Source: Candidatus Bathyarchaeota archaeon
Lineage (GTDB): Archaea; Thermoproteota; Bathyarchaeia; TCS64
Length of the DNA: 5,407 bases
Direction: 5' to 3'
NCBI GenBank assembly: GCA_018396515.1
Contig: JAGTQJ010000102.1
Location: 1-5,407 of the forward strand
Translations under genes and position numbers: made by a program
The notes under the pieces: model-generated
Databases searched by the model: none
What the model was told of the DNA's origin: nothing
What the model saw: the letters and a program-made list of their open reading frames with translations, nothing else
In this document: positions 1 to 5,331 of the stretch, piece by piece
Layout: each line of letters opens with the position of its first letter
Position numbering within the stretch: the first letter of the stretch is position 1

Positions 1-1
1 A

Positions 2-88
2 GGGGTGATCATCATCCAAGGCCTAAGGGCCAGGGGGATTAAAATCCAGATATACGAGGCAGGGCGACTCCCAGATGCTAAGTGGTAG
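2..88 (+). CDS. C-terminal end of an unidentified protein (5'-truncated by window edge)
   Basis: An open frame enters from the left edge and runs 28 codons to a TAG stop at 86-88, ending in the residues GRLPDAKW. The visible peptide begins GVIIIQGLRARGIKIQIYEA: a hydrophobic strand, a basic turn, then a second hydrophobic strand, as in a beta-rich or alpha/beta domain edge. Codon choice (AGG for Arg, ATA and ATC for Ile) resembles the neighbouring genes, and the stop lies 5 bases before the convergent stop of the ZIP gene. That matches the tight convergent spacing elsewhere in the window and supports a real gene end. I do not recognise the family and too little is present to assign a function. 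The frame could be open by chance, since 28 codons is short. Confidence 0.55.
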   Translation, partial: GVIIIQGLRARGIKIQIYEAGRLPDAKW

Positions 89-93
89 GTTCT

Positions 94-810
94 TTAATGC
101 TTTAATAGTAACATGACCGATAATCCAGCTATCACCATAATCAGCTGCGTTAAGGCGTCCCTCGGTGAGTTTCTCTTGTGAAGTTCGGGCATCAGGTCGA
201 CCGCGGCGATGTAGATGAGGCCTCCAGCTGCGAAGGGTATGAGGTAGAGAACGGCCTCATGGATATAGAAGGCTGTGTAGTAGGCGATGAGAGCTCCCAA
301 CACCGCCGTCAAGGCCGAGACGAGGTTGAGCAGGAGGGCCCTAGATTTGCCTAGCCCTCCATATATGAGGACCCCGAAATCTCCCAGCTCTTGGGGTATC
401 TCATGGAGGATGACGGCCAGGGTTGCTGCCACGCCGAGCTCACTGGAGTGGAGAAAGCTTGCCGCTATTATCAACCCATCTATCAGGTTGTGGAGGCCAT
501 CTCCAAATAGGTTTAGGTAGACGAAGGAGTGGATCGAACATTCCATGTCATGGCAGTGGCGCCAGTATAGGAACTTCTCCATTACGAAGAAAGATATTAT
601 GCCTAGGACGGTGTAATGAAAGGATGATGGACCGAGCCCTTCTATGGCCTCGGGTAGCATGTGCAGAAGAGACACGCCTATCAGGGTGCCTGTGGCGAAG
701 CCTATCAGGGCGAAGATTAACTTCTTCATGATCGCTTCGCCGATCCTAAGGAAAAAGATCCCTATCAGGCTGATTAGACTGACCATGGTGACGGAGATAA
801 GGATCTCCAC
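94..810 (-). CDS. ZIP-family divalent metal transporter (zinc/iron permease, LIV-1-like motifs)
   Basis: This is a 238-residue polytopic membrane protein, probably importing Zn(II) or related divalent metals (Fe, Mn) into the cytoplasm. About eight hydrophobic segments can be seen, roughly at residues 4-21, 32-52, 65-80, 98-120, 124-150, 160-182, 188-208 and 221-236. The segment-4 motif HNLIDG (H107, N108, D111) and segment-5 motif HEIPQELGDF (H136, E137, E141) are the ZIP metal-site signatures. The HE-x-P-x-ELGD form resembles the LIV-1 branch more than ZupT, which carries HNxPEG in both helices. A short HCHDMEC element (85-91) before segment 4 offers His/Cys/Asp/Glu side chains for metal capture. 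The start is GTG at 808-810, because an in-frame stop lies just upstream; an in-frame ATG at 784-786 (residue 9) is the alternative. A TTTATATA box lies about 55 bases upstream. The metal specificity is not readable from sequence. Confidence 0.93.
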   Translation of the reverse strand: MEILISVTMVSLISLIGIFFLRIGEAIMKKLIFALIGFATGTLIGVSLLHMLPEAIEGLGPSSFHYTVLGIISFFVMEKFLYWRHCHDMECSIHSFVYLNLFGDGLHNLIDGLIIAASFLHSSELGVAATLAVILHEIPQELGDFGVLIYGGLGKSRALLLNLVSALTAVLGALIAYYTAFYIHEAVLYLIPFAAGGLIYIAAVDLMPELHKRNSPRDALTQLIMVIAGLSVMLLLKH

Positions 811-864
811 AAGCCCCAGAACTCATCACTCCGTTTTGAGGCTAGCCCTCTAGTCGCATCGTGG

Positions 865-872
865 TATATAAA
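865..872 (-). promoter_or_regulatory. TATA box of the ZIP transporter gene
   Basis: On the - strand this reads TTTATATA, an excellent match to the archaeal box A. It is 55-62 bases upstream of the GTG start at 810, so transcription would begin near 841 and leave a leader of about 30 bases. The sequence just upstream is not clearly purine-rich, so no convincing BRE is seen. Read on the + strand the same bases give TATATAAA, so transcription the other way is also conceivable. Confidence 0.6.
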
Positions 873-1104
873 CGCTGCCTATGGGTTTAGACCGAAAAGT
901 GGGTGAGATTGAATGAACATCCTCACATTTAAAGGAGAATCATCTTCATAGGACACCGTTAAGCTTGACCAAGTTCTGAAACAACAGATTTCTACCCTTC
1001 GAGCCGTAAAAGTTGGGGGGGTGGTATTGATTTCAATATATTTATACCTCTGGTTTGAGGGGGCTGGAGCCCATATTCTATCTTGGAACTCGGCCGCGAA
1101 ACTA

Positions 1105-1118
1105 AATAAATTTTATTA
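1105..1118 (+). promoter_or_regulatory. Probable TATA element of the Nudix gene
   Basis: The AT-only stretch AATAAATTTTATTA ends 24 bases before the TTG start at 1143. An archaeal TATA box here would place transcription initiation about 25 bases downstream, within a few bases of the start codon, which fits a leaderless or nearly leaderless mRNA. A competing TATA-like element at 1037-1046 would instead give a leader of about 70 bases. Confidence 0.4.
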
Positions 1119-1142
1119 TCCTCGCTATATGGGATCTGGAAG

Positions 1143-1676
1143 TTGGCCTCTATAGATGTCCTTGAGAGCCGCCTTAAGAGGGGGGAAGATCCTAATGCTA
1201 GGGCATCTATAGCGGTGCTTCTCCACGGGCCTGTGGGAGGATTGGAGGTATTACTTGTAAAGAGGGCCTTGAATCCCTCAGACCCTTGGTCTGGAGATAT
1301 GGCCTTTCCAGGGGGTAGGCGCCGACCGAACGATAGTGATCTTCTGGAGACGGCCCTTAGGGAGACTATGGAGGAGACTAGCATAGACCTCAGGAATCAT
1401 AGGTTTTTGGGGTCCTTGAATCCGGTTGCCTCTGAGAACGACCCTGAAATGATCGTCCAACCCTTTGTCTTCCTCTGCAGTGAGAGGCCGAGGGTTGTAT
1501 TGAGTTATGAGCTGTGCTCTCATATGTGGATTCCACTCGATAAGCTCAGGAGGTCTAGGGGGATGGCCAGAGTTCGGGGTGGTATATCTCCAGCATATCT
1601 CATTGATGGTGAGATAGTCTGGGGCCTAACCTACCGGGTCCTTGAGGATCTCCTTGGCCTGATGGAGGCCTTCTAA
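1143..1676 (+). CDS. Nudix hydrolase, CoA-pyrophosphatase-like (NudL/NUDT7-type) subgroup
   Basis: The 177-residue protein should hydrolyse a nucleoside diphosphate linked to another moiety; its subgroup suggests coenzyme A or an acyl-CoA, giving a 4'-phosphopantetheine product and 3',5'-ADP. It shows LLVKRALNPSDPWSGDMAF followed by PGG, the region that carries the CoA-type signature before the Nudix box. The box follows as GGRRRPNDSD then LLETALRETMEET. The REtxEE core is intact, and the glycine-to-REtxEE spacing is one residue longer than the generic Nudix box, as in NudL and NUDT7. The usual glycine after the EE pair is serine (EETSI). The start is TTG at 1143: an in-frame TAA at 1107-1109 lies upstream and no ATG or GTG falls between, while the next in-frame GTG is well inside the fold. 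Its stop is 9 bases from the convergent sucD stop. Another nucleotide substrate, such as an ADP-sugar or NADH, remains possible. Confidence 0.88.
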   Translation: MASIDVLESRLKRGEDPNARASIAVLLHGPVGGLEVLLVKRALNPSDPWSGDMAFPGGRRRPNDSDLLETALRETMEETSIDLRNHRFLGSLNPVASENDPEMIVQPFVFLCSERPRVVLSYELCSHMWIPLDKLRRSRGMARVRGGISPAYLIDGEIVWGLTYRVLEDLLGLMEAF

Positions 1677-1685
1677 GGTGGATGC

Positions 1686-2558
1686 CTATCCCATCATCCT
1701 TTTAAGAGCCTTTGCTACCTCTCCTGGGAGGCTCCCCACGTGGACCCCTGCCGACTTAAGGGCCTCTATCTTACCCTCAGCCGTGCCCACATTCCCCTCC
1801 ACTATGGCACCCGCGTGCCCCATCCTCCTGCCCGGAATGGCGGTTCTACCGGCTATGTAGGCAGCCGTTGGCTTGGTGAACCCTCCCTCCGATATGAATT
1901 CAGCCGCCCTCTCCTCCGCGTCTCCGCCTATCTCTCCTATTATGACGACCGCCTCGGTCTCATCATCCTCTTGGAACCACCTAAGCACATCTATGAAGTT
2001 GAGGCCTACGACTGGATCTCCTCCGATCCCGATGCATGTGGATTCTCCAAGCCCAGCCCTTGTGATCTGGGCGGCCACCTCGTATGTAAGGGTCCCACTC
2101 CTTGAAACGATCCCCACCCGCCCCTTCCTGAAGACCGCGGAGGGCATTATGCCGAGCTTGCACTCCCCAACCCTGATTATTCCTGGAGTGTTTGGCCCTA
2201 TTAGGGTGATTCCCCTCCTCCTAGCCCTCGCTATGACCTCTATGGAGTCTTTAATGGGAACCCCCTCCGTGATTATGACGATGGGGTTTAGACCCGCCTC
2301 TATCGCCTCCAGCGCCGCCTCCTTGGCCTGGGGGGCTGGCACAAACATTATGGAGGCTTCCGGTTCGGCCTCCTCAAGGGCCTCGAAGACGGTGTCGAAT
2401 ACTGGGACCCCCTCAACCTCCCCTCCCCCCCTCCCAGGGGTCACTCCTGCCACTATCTTCGTGCCGTACTCCAGCATCAGCCTTGTGTGGAACCTCCCCT
2501 GAGTCCCAGTGATCCCCTGTACGAGAACCCTTGTCCCCTTACCTACAAACCTGACCAT
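1686..2558 (-). CDS. sucD: Succinyl-CoA synthetase alpha subunit (ADP-forming)
   Basis: The alpha subunit binds CoA and carries the phosphohistidine in the reaction succinate + CoA + ATP = succinyl-CoA + ADP + Pi, the substrate-level phosphorylation step of the TCA cycle. The 290-residue length matches the E. coli protein (289). The N-terminal CoA-binding Rossmann fold is marked by [11 protein letters not shown] (11-21) and GVTPGRGG (38-45). GPNTPGII (121-128), GIGGDP (177-182) and GEIGG (208-212) are family blocks. The catalytic histidine is H248 in [10 protein letters not shown] chose the ATG at 2556-2558 because it gives the family N-terminus ([11 protein letters not shown]), lies one base after the sucC stop (TGAAATG), and is preceded by AGGTGG within the last sucC codons. 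The open frame extends 23 codons further upstream, but those codons are antiphase sucC sequence. Co-transcription and translational coupling with sucC are very likely. Confidence 0.97.
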   Translation of the reverse strand: MVRFVGKGTRVLVQGITGTQGRFHTRLMLEYGTKIVAGVTPGRGGGEVEGVPVFDTVFEALEEAEPEASIMFVPAPQAKEAALEAIEAGLNPIVIITEGVPIKDSIEVIARARRRGITLIGPNTPGIIRVGECKLGIMPSAVFRKGRVGIVSRSGTLTYEVAAQITRAGLGESTCIGIGGDPVVGLNFIDVLRWFQEDDETEAVVIIGEIGGDAEERAAEFISEGGFTKPTAAYIAGRTAIPGRRMGHAGAIVEGNVGTAEGKIEALKSAGVHVGSLPGEVAKALKRMMG

Positions 2559-2559
2559 T

Positions 2560-3702
2560 TCATCTTCCACCTGCAAGGATAACGGACCTTTCAGCGGCCT
2601 CCTCCATGGTTCCCATGACCTCCACACCCGCCTCCCTCAATATGCGAATGCCCTCCTCCTCATTGGTTCCAGAGAGACGGATTACCATAGGCTTAATGAC
2701 CCCAGCCTTAAGCCGGGCGTTAACGATGCCCCTAGCTATCTCATCGCATCTGGTTATACCTCCCAAAATGTTGACAAGTAGAACCCTGATCCTCTTGTCA
2801 TTCAGAAGGAAGGTGACAGCTTGCTCGACCCTCTCCGGGGGGGTGCCTCCTCCCAGGTCTAGGAAGTTCCCGGGCCTCCCGCCGTAGAGGGTGACGGTGT
2901 CCAGGGTTGCCATAGTCAGGCCGGCCCCGTTGCCTATAATCCCTATGTTTCCATCGAGCTCGACGTAGGTCAGCCCTAGCCTCCTGGCCTCCCTCTCCAC
3001 CTCCGATAACCCCTCCAGTTCGCCTCCCCCATACCGTTGGAGAAGGTCTCCATGGCGGAATAGTGCGTTGTCGTCAATATTCAGTCTTGCATCAGCAGCC
3101 ACGAGGTCCTCACCCACCAGGGCCAAGGGGTTGATCTCTGTGATCTCTGCATCAACTTCAACACCCAAGTCGTAGAGCCTCATAGCGATCTCTGAGAGCC
3201 TCATCATCAAGCCTCCTGAGAATCCAAGCCTCTTCGCTATCCACCGGGCATGGTGGGGCCTGAACCCATCAATAGGATCCACATATTGTTTAATGATCTT
3301 CTCAGGGGTCCTACTGGCAACCTCCTCTATATCCACACCTCCCTCGCTAGAGGCTAGGATCACGTAGGTTCCATATCTCCTGTCAACTGTGAGGCCCAGA
3401 TAGAGCTCCTTCTCTATCTTGAGCCTCTCCTCGACTAAGACCCTCCTAACCTTTATCCCCCTAACCTCACTCGCCAGAAGCCTTGCTGCAGCCTCCCCAG
3501 CCCTCTCCGGGGTCTCAGCGAGGAGTATTCCACCAGCCTTCCCCCTTCCACCGACCGGTACTTGAGCCTTTATGACGACCTGGCCTCCTATCATCTCCGC
3601 TACCCTTATGGCCTCCTCGGCGCTCTCGGCAACTTTTCCCCTGGGAACTGGGATCCCGAAGCCTCTGAAGACCTCTTTAGCCTCGTATTCTAGGAGCTTC
3701 AA
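2560..3702 (-). CDS. sucC: Succinyl-CoA synthetase beta subunit (ADP-forming)
   Basis: This 380-residue beta subunit (E. coli 388) provides the nucleotide-binding and succinate-binding parts of succinyl-CoA synthetase. The N-terminal ATP-grasp domain contains KAQVPVGGRGKAGG (45-58) and LVEERLKIEKELYLG (89-103). E189, N191 and D204 (in EINPLAL and AADARLNID) align with the Mg-nucleotide ligands N199 and D213 region of the E. coli enzyme. The C-terminal ligase domain carries GNGAGLTMATLD (257-268), NFLDLGGG (279-286) and LVNILGGITRCD (309-320). Residue 20 is Pro, as in ATP-using E. coli SucC; GTP-specific forms have Gln there, so ATP is the likelier nucleotide (inference). The start is TTG at 3700-3702, following AGGGGT by 5 bases; an in-frame TAG lies four codons upstream and no Met is near, so no better start exists. 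It is the first gene of a sucC-sucD operon. Confidence 0.97.
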   Translation of the reverse strand: MKLLEYEAKEVFRGFGIPVPRGKVAESAEEAIRVAEMIGGQVVIKAQVPVGGRGKAGGILLAETPERAGEAAARLLASEVRGIKVRRVLVEERLKIEKELYLGLTVDRRYGTYVILASSEGGVDIEEVASRTPEKIIKQYVDPIDGFRPHHARWIAKRLGFSGGLMMRLSEIAMRLYDLGVEVDAEITEINPLALVGEDLVAADARLNIDDNALFRHGDLLQRYGGGELEGLSEVEREARRLGLTYVELDGNIGIIGNGAGLTMATLDTVTLYGGRPGNFLDLGGGTPPERVEQAVTFLLNDKRIRVLLVNILGGITRCDEIARGIVNARLKAGVIKPMVIRLSGTNEEEGIRILREAGVEVMGTMEEAAERSVILAGGR

Positions 3703-3707
3703 AGACG

Positions 3708-3713
3708 ACCCCT
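3708..3713 (-). promoter_or_regulatory. Ribosome binding site deciding the sucC TTG start
   Basis: AGGGGT on the - strand sits 5 bases before the TTG at 3702. With an in-frame TAG only four codons upstream, it supports TTG as the true start codon. Confidence 0.5.
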
Positions 3714-3719
3714 ATTTAG

Positions 3720-3767
3720 GATGTTTTCGTGGCGAGACTTATAAGATGTTAGTTCATCGAAAACATC
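3720..3767. repeat. 10-bp inverted repeat bracketing the sucC TATA box
   Basis: GATGTTTTCG at 3720-3729 is the exact reverse complement of CGAAAACATC at 3758-3767, with 28 bases between. The dyad centre (3743.5) is within about 2 bases of the centre of the CTTATAAG box (3741.5). A third partial copy, AGATGTT (3744-3750), is the reverse complement of AACATCT (3762-3768). The position suggests an operator acting on TBP/TFB or RNA polymerase recruitment; this is inference. Confidence 0.6.
3738..3745 (-). promoter_or_regulatory. TATA box of the sucCD operon
   Basis: CTTATAAG lies 36 bases upstream of the sucC start on the - strand. Initiation about 25 bases downstream would fall near 3713-3716, giving a leader of about a dozen bases that just includes the AGGGGT ribosome binding site. 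The element is itself an 8-bp palindrome and is bracketed by the 10-bp inverted repeat at 3720-3767. Confidence 0.55.
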
Positions 3768-3808
3768 TTTATCTAAGGTTTGAATTAAATCAAATTTTAC
3801 GATTTGCT

Positions 3809-3825
3809 ATATTAACTCTTAATAT
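3809..3825. repeat. AT-rich 17-bp palindrome (7-3-7) in the sucC/AKR intergenic region
   Basis: ATATTAA, CTC, TTAATAT forms a perfect dyad about 105 bases upstream of sucC and 145 bases upstream of the aldo/keto reductase start. The surrounding stretch, about 3770-3860, is strongly AT-rich. The symmetry suits a dimeric helix-turn-helix regulator, but low-complexity sequence also produces such dyads by chance. Confidence 0.35.
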
Positions 3826-3908
3826 CATGAATAAAATAGAAATCTACTATCCTTAGTTTTATCTTGTATCCGCCATCGATGTCTTGAAGATCCGGATAGT
3901 CGCCTAAG

Positions 3909-3923
3909 CTTAAGGTCCTTGAG
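3909..3923. repeat. Imperfect palindrome abutting the AKR promoter
   Basis: CTTAAGGTCCTTGAG has 7-base arms around a central T with one mismatched pair. It lies directly before the TATTAAAA stretch (3924-3931), where an activator or repressor site for the aldo/keto reductase gene could sit. This is positional inference only. Confidence 0.3.
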
Positions 3924-3940
3924 TATTAAAACCTTTTTAT
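3924..3940 (+). promoter_or_regulatory. TATA region of the aldo/keto reductase gene
   Basis: TATTAAAACCTTTTTAT lies 28-44 bases upstream of the ATG at 3968. Using the 3' half (TTTTTAT) as TATA box and AAAAC as the BRE, initiation would fall within a few bases of the ATG, so the mRNA would be nearly leaderless. Using TATTAAAA gives a leader of about 15-20 bases. No strong Shine-Dalgarno precedes the ATG, which favours the first reading. Confidence 0.45.
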
Positions 3941-3967
3941 CCCTTCCAGATTTTAGGTATATGCGTC

Positions 3968-4792
3968 ATGGAGTACAAAGAGTTTGCTAAGGGTGTGAAG
4001 ATACCCGTGCTAGGCCTCGGCACATGGGGGATCGGGGGATGGGAGACGCCAGATCCATCGAGAGATGATGAGAGTATCGCCTCCCTGAGGGCCGGCATCG
4101 AGCTTGGAATGACCCACATAGATACGGCCGAATTTTATGCCGGGGGCCATTGTGAGGAGGTTGTCGGGCAGGCGATCAAACCATATGATAGGGAAGAGCT
4201 TTTCATAACCACTAAGGTCTGGCACACCCACCTTAGGTATGATGATGTGATAAAGGCCATTAAGGGGAGTTTAAGGCGCTTGGGTTTAGATTATGTCGAC
4301 CTCTACCTAGTCCACTGGCCCAACCCCGCGGTCCCCCTCAAAGAGACAATGAGGGCGATGGAACACTGTGCGGAGGAGGGCTATACCAGGTTCATAGGGG
4401 TAAGCAACTTTGACCGATCCCTGCTCGAGGAGGCCCAATCCTATCTGAAGGATCACCGCATCGCCGCAAATCAGGTTGAGTATAGCCTCTTGGAGCAGGG
4501 GCCTAGGGAAACCCTTCTACCATACTGCCAGAGGGAGGGTGTCATGCTCATCGCCTACACTCCGCTGGCGAAGGGTCGATTGGCTATGCGGGGTAGCCCG
4601 GTTCTGGACGGGATGGCTTATAAATATGGTAAGACCCCTGGGCAGGTGGCTCTGAACTGGCTGATCTCCCAGGATTGGGTTGTTGCCATCCCGAAGGCCT
4701 CACAGATCGAGCACCTAAAGGAGAATGTGGGGGCGGTGGGTTGGAGGCTAAGCCCGGAGGATTGGAGGAGGCTTGGAGAGGCCTATAGATAG
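3968..4792 (+). CDS. Aldo/keto reductase (NADPH-dependent oxidoreductase)
   Basis: The 274-residue, single-domain (beta/alpha)8-barrel enzyme should reduce an aldehyde or ketone to an alcohol with NAD(P)H in the cytoplasm; the natural substrate cannot be read from sequence. All four catalytic residues are present: D52 and Y57 in IDTAEFYAGG, K83 in TTKVW, and H116 in LVHWP. Cofactor-contact blocks follow: GVSNF (144-148), Q169 in NQVEYS, and IPKAS (241-245), the segment that usually meets the adenosine 2'-phosphate in NADPH-using members. The length is typical of compact prokaryotic AKRs of the 2,5-diketogluconate reductase type. The ATG at 3968 gives the normal first strand (KIPVLGLGTWGIGG); the ATG at 3961 is out of frame. 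It is monocistronic, diverges from sucCD, and ends 19 bases before the convergent Lrp-type gene. No active-site lesion is seen. Confidence 0.95.
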   Translation: MEYKEFAKGVKIPVLGLGTWGIGGWETPDPSRDDESIASLRAGIELGMTHIDTAEFYAGGHCEEVVGQAIKPYDREELFITTKVWHTHLRYDDVIKAIKGSLRRLGLDYVDLYLVHWPNPAVPLKETMRAMEHCAEEGYTRFIGVSNFDRSLLEEAQSYLKDHRIAANQVEYSLLEQGPRETLLPYCQREGVMLIAYTPLAKGRLAMRGSPVLDGMAYKYGKTPGQVALNWLISQDWVVAIPKASQIEHLKENVGAVGWRLSPEDWRRLGEAYR

Positions 4793-4811
4793 AATGGCCT
4801 TCTCAACCGGT

Positions 4812-5240
4812 CTAGTATTTGAACCTTTCAAGGACTATCGAGGGGCAGATCCTCCTGATCCCATCGATCCCCCCAATCTTCTCCGATATTATCCTAGAAA
4901 GCTCCCTCCCATCCCTAGCCCATATCTCGGTCATTATCATATGATCCCCCGTGGAGGTTGCGACATACCTGGTCTCCGGGATCTCCGCCAGCCTCTGGGC
5001 AGCCTCTAAAAGCTTTGAAGGTTCCACATCGATACCCACGATGGCCACGGTGTTGTATCCAACCCTGGAGGGCTCGAGGATGATGGTGAACTTTCTGATG
5101 ACTCCCTCCTCTTTCATGGAAGCAACCCTCTTCCTCACGGTTGACTCGCTTAAGCCAAGCATCCTGGCTATCTCCGTGAAGGGGGTGCTGGAGTCGGCTT
5201 CTAGGAGGCTCAATATCTTCAGGTCGGTCTGGTCGACCAT
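4812..5240 (-). CDS. Lrp/AsnC-family transcriptional regulator
   Basis: This is a 142-residue DNA-binding regulator. The N-terminal winged helix-turn-helix begins DQTDLKILSLLEADS (3-17), and the helix pair is about TEIARMLGLSESTVRKRVAS (22-41), followed by MKEEGVIRKFTIIL. From about residue 62 the RAM/effector domain (YNTVAIVGIDVE, then VATSTGDHMIMTEIWARD at 93-110) forms the alpha-beta sandwich that binds amino acids or other small ligands and builds dimers and octamers. The ATG at 5238-5240 is preferred: GGTGAGGG precedes it by 4-7 bases and it gives the standard family N-terminus. An in-frame ATG 20 codons upstream adds a basic, non-family extension that would run into the promoter. The gene diverges from rubrerythrin across 115 bases holding three ATCCGAT elements, so it may control itself and its neighbour. 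The ligand is unknown. Confidence 0.94.
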   Translation of the reverse strand: MVDQTDLKILSLLEADSSTPFTEIARMLGLSESTVRKRVASMKEEGVIRKFTIILEPSRVGYNTVAIVGIDVEPSKLLEAAQRLAEIPETRYVATSTGDHMIMTEIWARDGRELSRIISEKIGGIDGIRRICPSIVLERFKY

Positions 5241-5244
5241 GCTA

Positions 5245-5252
5245 CCCTCACC
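5245..5252 (-). promoter_or_regulatory. Ribosome binding site deciding the Lrp-family start
   Basis: GGTGAGGG on the - strand is followed by TAGC and the ATG at 5240. GGTGA complements the 3' end of archaeal 16S rRNA with a 7-base gap, supporting the 142-residue form over the longer frame. Confidence 0.55.
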
Positions 5253-5264
5253 ATCCGATTTTCG
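5253..5264. repeat. ATCCGAT element, copy A (exact 12-bp repeat of copy B)
   Basis: ATCCGATTTTCG occurs here and again, identical and in the same orientation, at 5284-5295. The copies are offset by exactly 31 bases, about three helical turns. This copy lies 13-24 bases upstream of the regulator start codon, in its probable leader or initiation zone. Confidence 0.65.
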
Positions 5265-5283
5265 ATGAAACCCACAACTTTTT

Positions 5284-5295
5284 ATCCGATTTTCG
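5284..5295. repeat. ATCCGAT element, copy B
   Basis: This is the second exact copy of ATCCGATTTTCG. Here it is preceded by TTT, giving TTTATCCGAT, which matches the reversed copy C more closely. It lies close to AT-rich stretches (5277-5286 and 5299-5313) that could serve as the TATA box of the regulator on the - strand. Confidence 0.65.
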
Positions 5296-5304
5296 TACAA
5301 AATA

Positions 5305-5314
5305 TTTTTATAAT
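5305..5314 (+). promoter_or_regulatory. TATA box of the rubrerythrin gene
   Basis: TTTTTATAAT lies 42-51 bases before the ATG at 5356. Initiation about 25 bases downstream would fall near 5333-5338, leaving a leader of about 20 bases that includes the AAGGAGGG ribosome binding site. The later AT-rich stretch at 5321-5333 would start transcription too close to the ribosome binding site to be the main box. Confidence 0.55.
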
Positions 5315-5331
5315 CATTTCATTTAATAAAT

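Larger units (their letters stand above)
811..1142. other. Divergent intergenic region between ZIP and Nudix genes
   Basis: These 332 bases separate two divergent genes and contain no convincing gene. They hold the ZIP promoter (865-872), a second TATA-like stretch TATATTTATA at 1037-1046, and the AT-rich element nearest the Nudix start (1105-1118). On the + strand a 12-codon frame (913-951) is preceded by GGTGAG. The same frame is then open again from 952 to 1152 without an ATG near its beginning; a GTG at 1021 would give a hydrophobic peptide of about 44 residues overlapping the Nudix start. Neither small frame resembles a known protein. No tRNA, rRNA or clear C/D-box pair was recognised. 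Confidence 0.5.

Noticed and set aside
821..830. Box C-like GTGATGA on the - strand upstream of the ZIP start, suggesting a C/D-box guide RNA
   Set aside because: No properly spaced D' and C' boxes follow; the nearest CTGA is about 60 bases on, inside the ZIP coding region. Probably chance.
1059..1073. GGGC-TGGA-GCCC mini-hairpin in the ZIP/Nudix intergenic region as a structured RNA
   Set aside because: A four-base-pair stem alone is too weak and too common in G-rich sequence to call an RNA element.
1021..1155. Possible 44-residue hydrophobic peptide from GTG at 1021 (MVLISIYLYLWF-like start)
   Set aside because: It runs through a TATA-like element and the probable Nudix promoter, overlaps the Nudix start, and resembles no known protein. 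Its hydrophobicity comes from AT-rich codons.
992..1384. 130-codon open frame on the - strand across the Nudix gene
   Set aside because: It is antisense to the conserved Nudix fold, has no recognisable domain and has unusual composition (Ser, Pro and Arg rich). It is a shadow of the real gene.
1656..1670. Hairpin GGCCT-GATGG-AGGCC at the end of the Nudix gene as a terminator
   Set aside because: It lies before the stop codon and has no following T-run. Archaeal termination depends mainly on T-tracts, so it is not supported as a terminator.
1873..2502. 209-codon + strand open frame opposite sucD
   Set aside because: Its sequence is a Ser/Pro/Ala/Ile-rich low-complexity string mirroring sucD codons. 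The sucD family motifs are complete on the other strand.
2559..2627. 23-codon N-terminal extension of sucD (frame begins at 2627)
   Set aside because: It lies wholly inside the sucC coding end, looks unlike any SucD N-terminus (Trp/Pro rich), and the ATG at 2558 gives the normal 290-residue length with a coupling arrangement.
5241..5300. 20-codon N-terminal extension of the Lrp/AsnC protein
   Set aside because: It overlaps repeat copies A and B and the likely promoter, does not match the family, and the ATG at 5240 has a good ribosome binding site.
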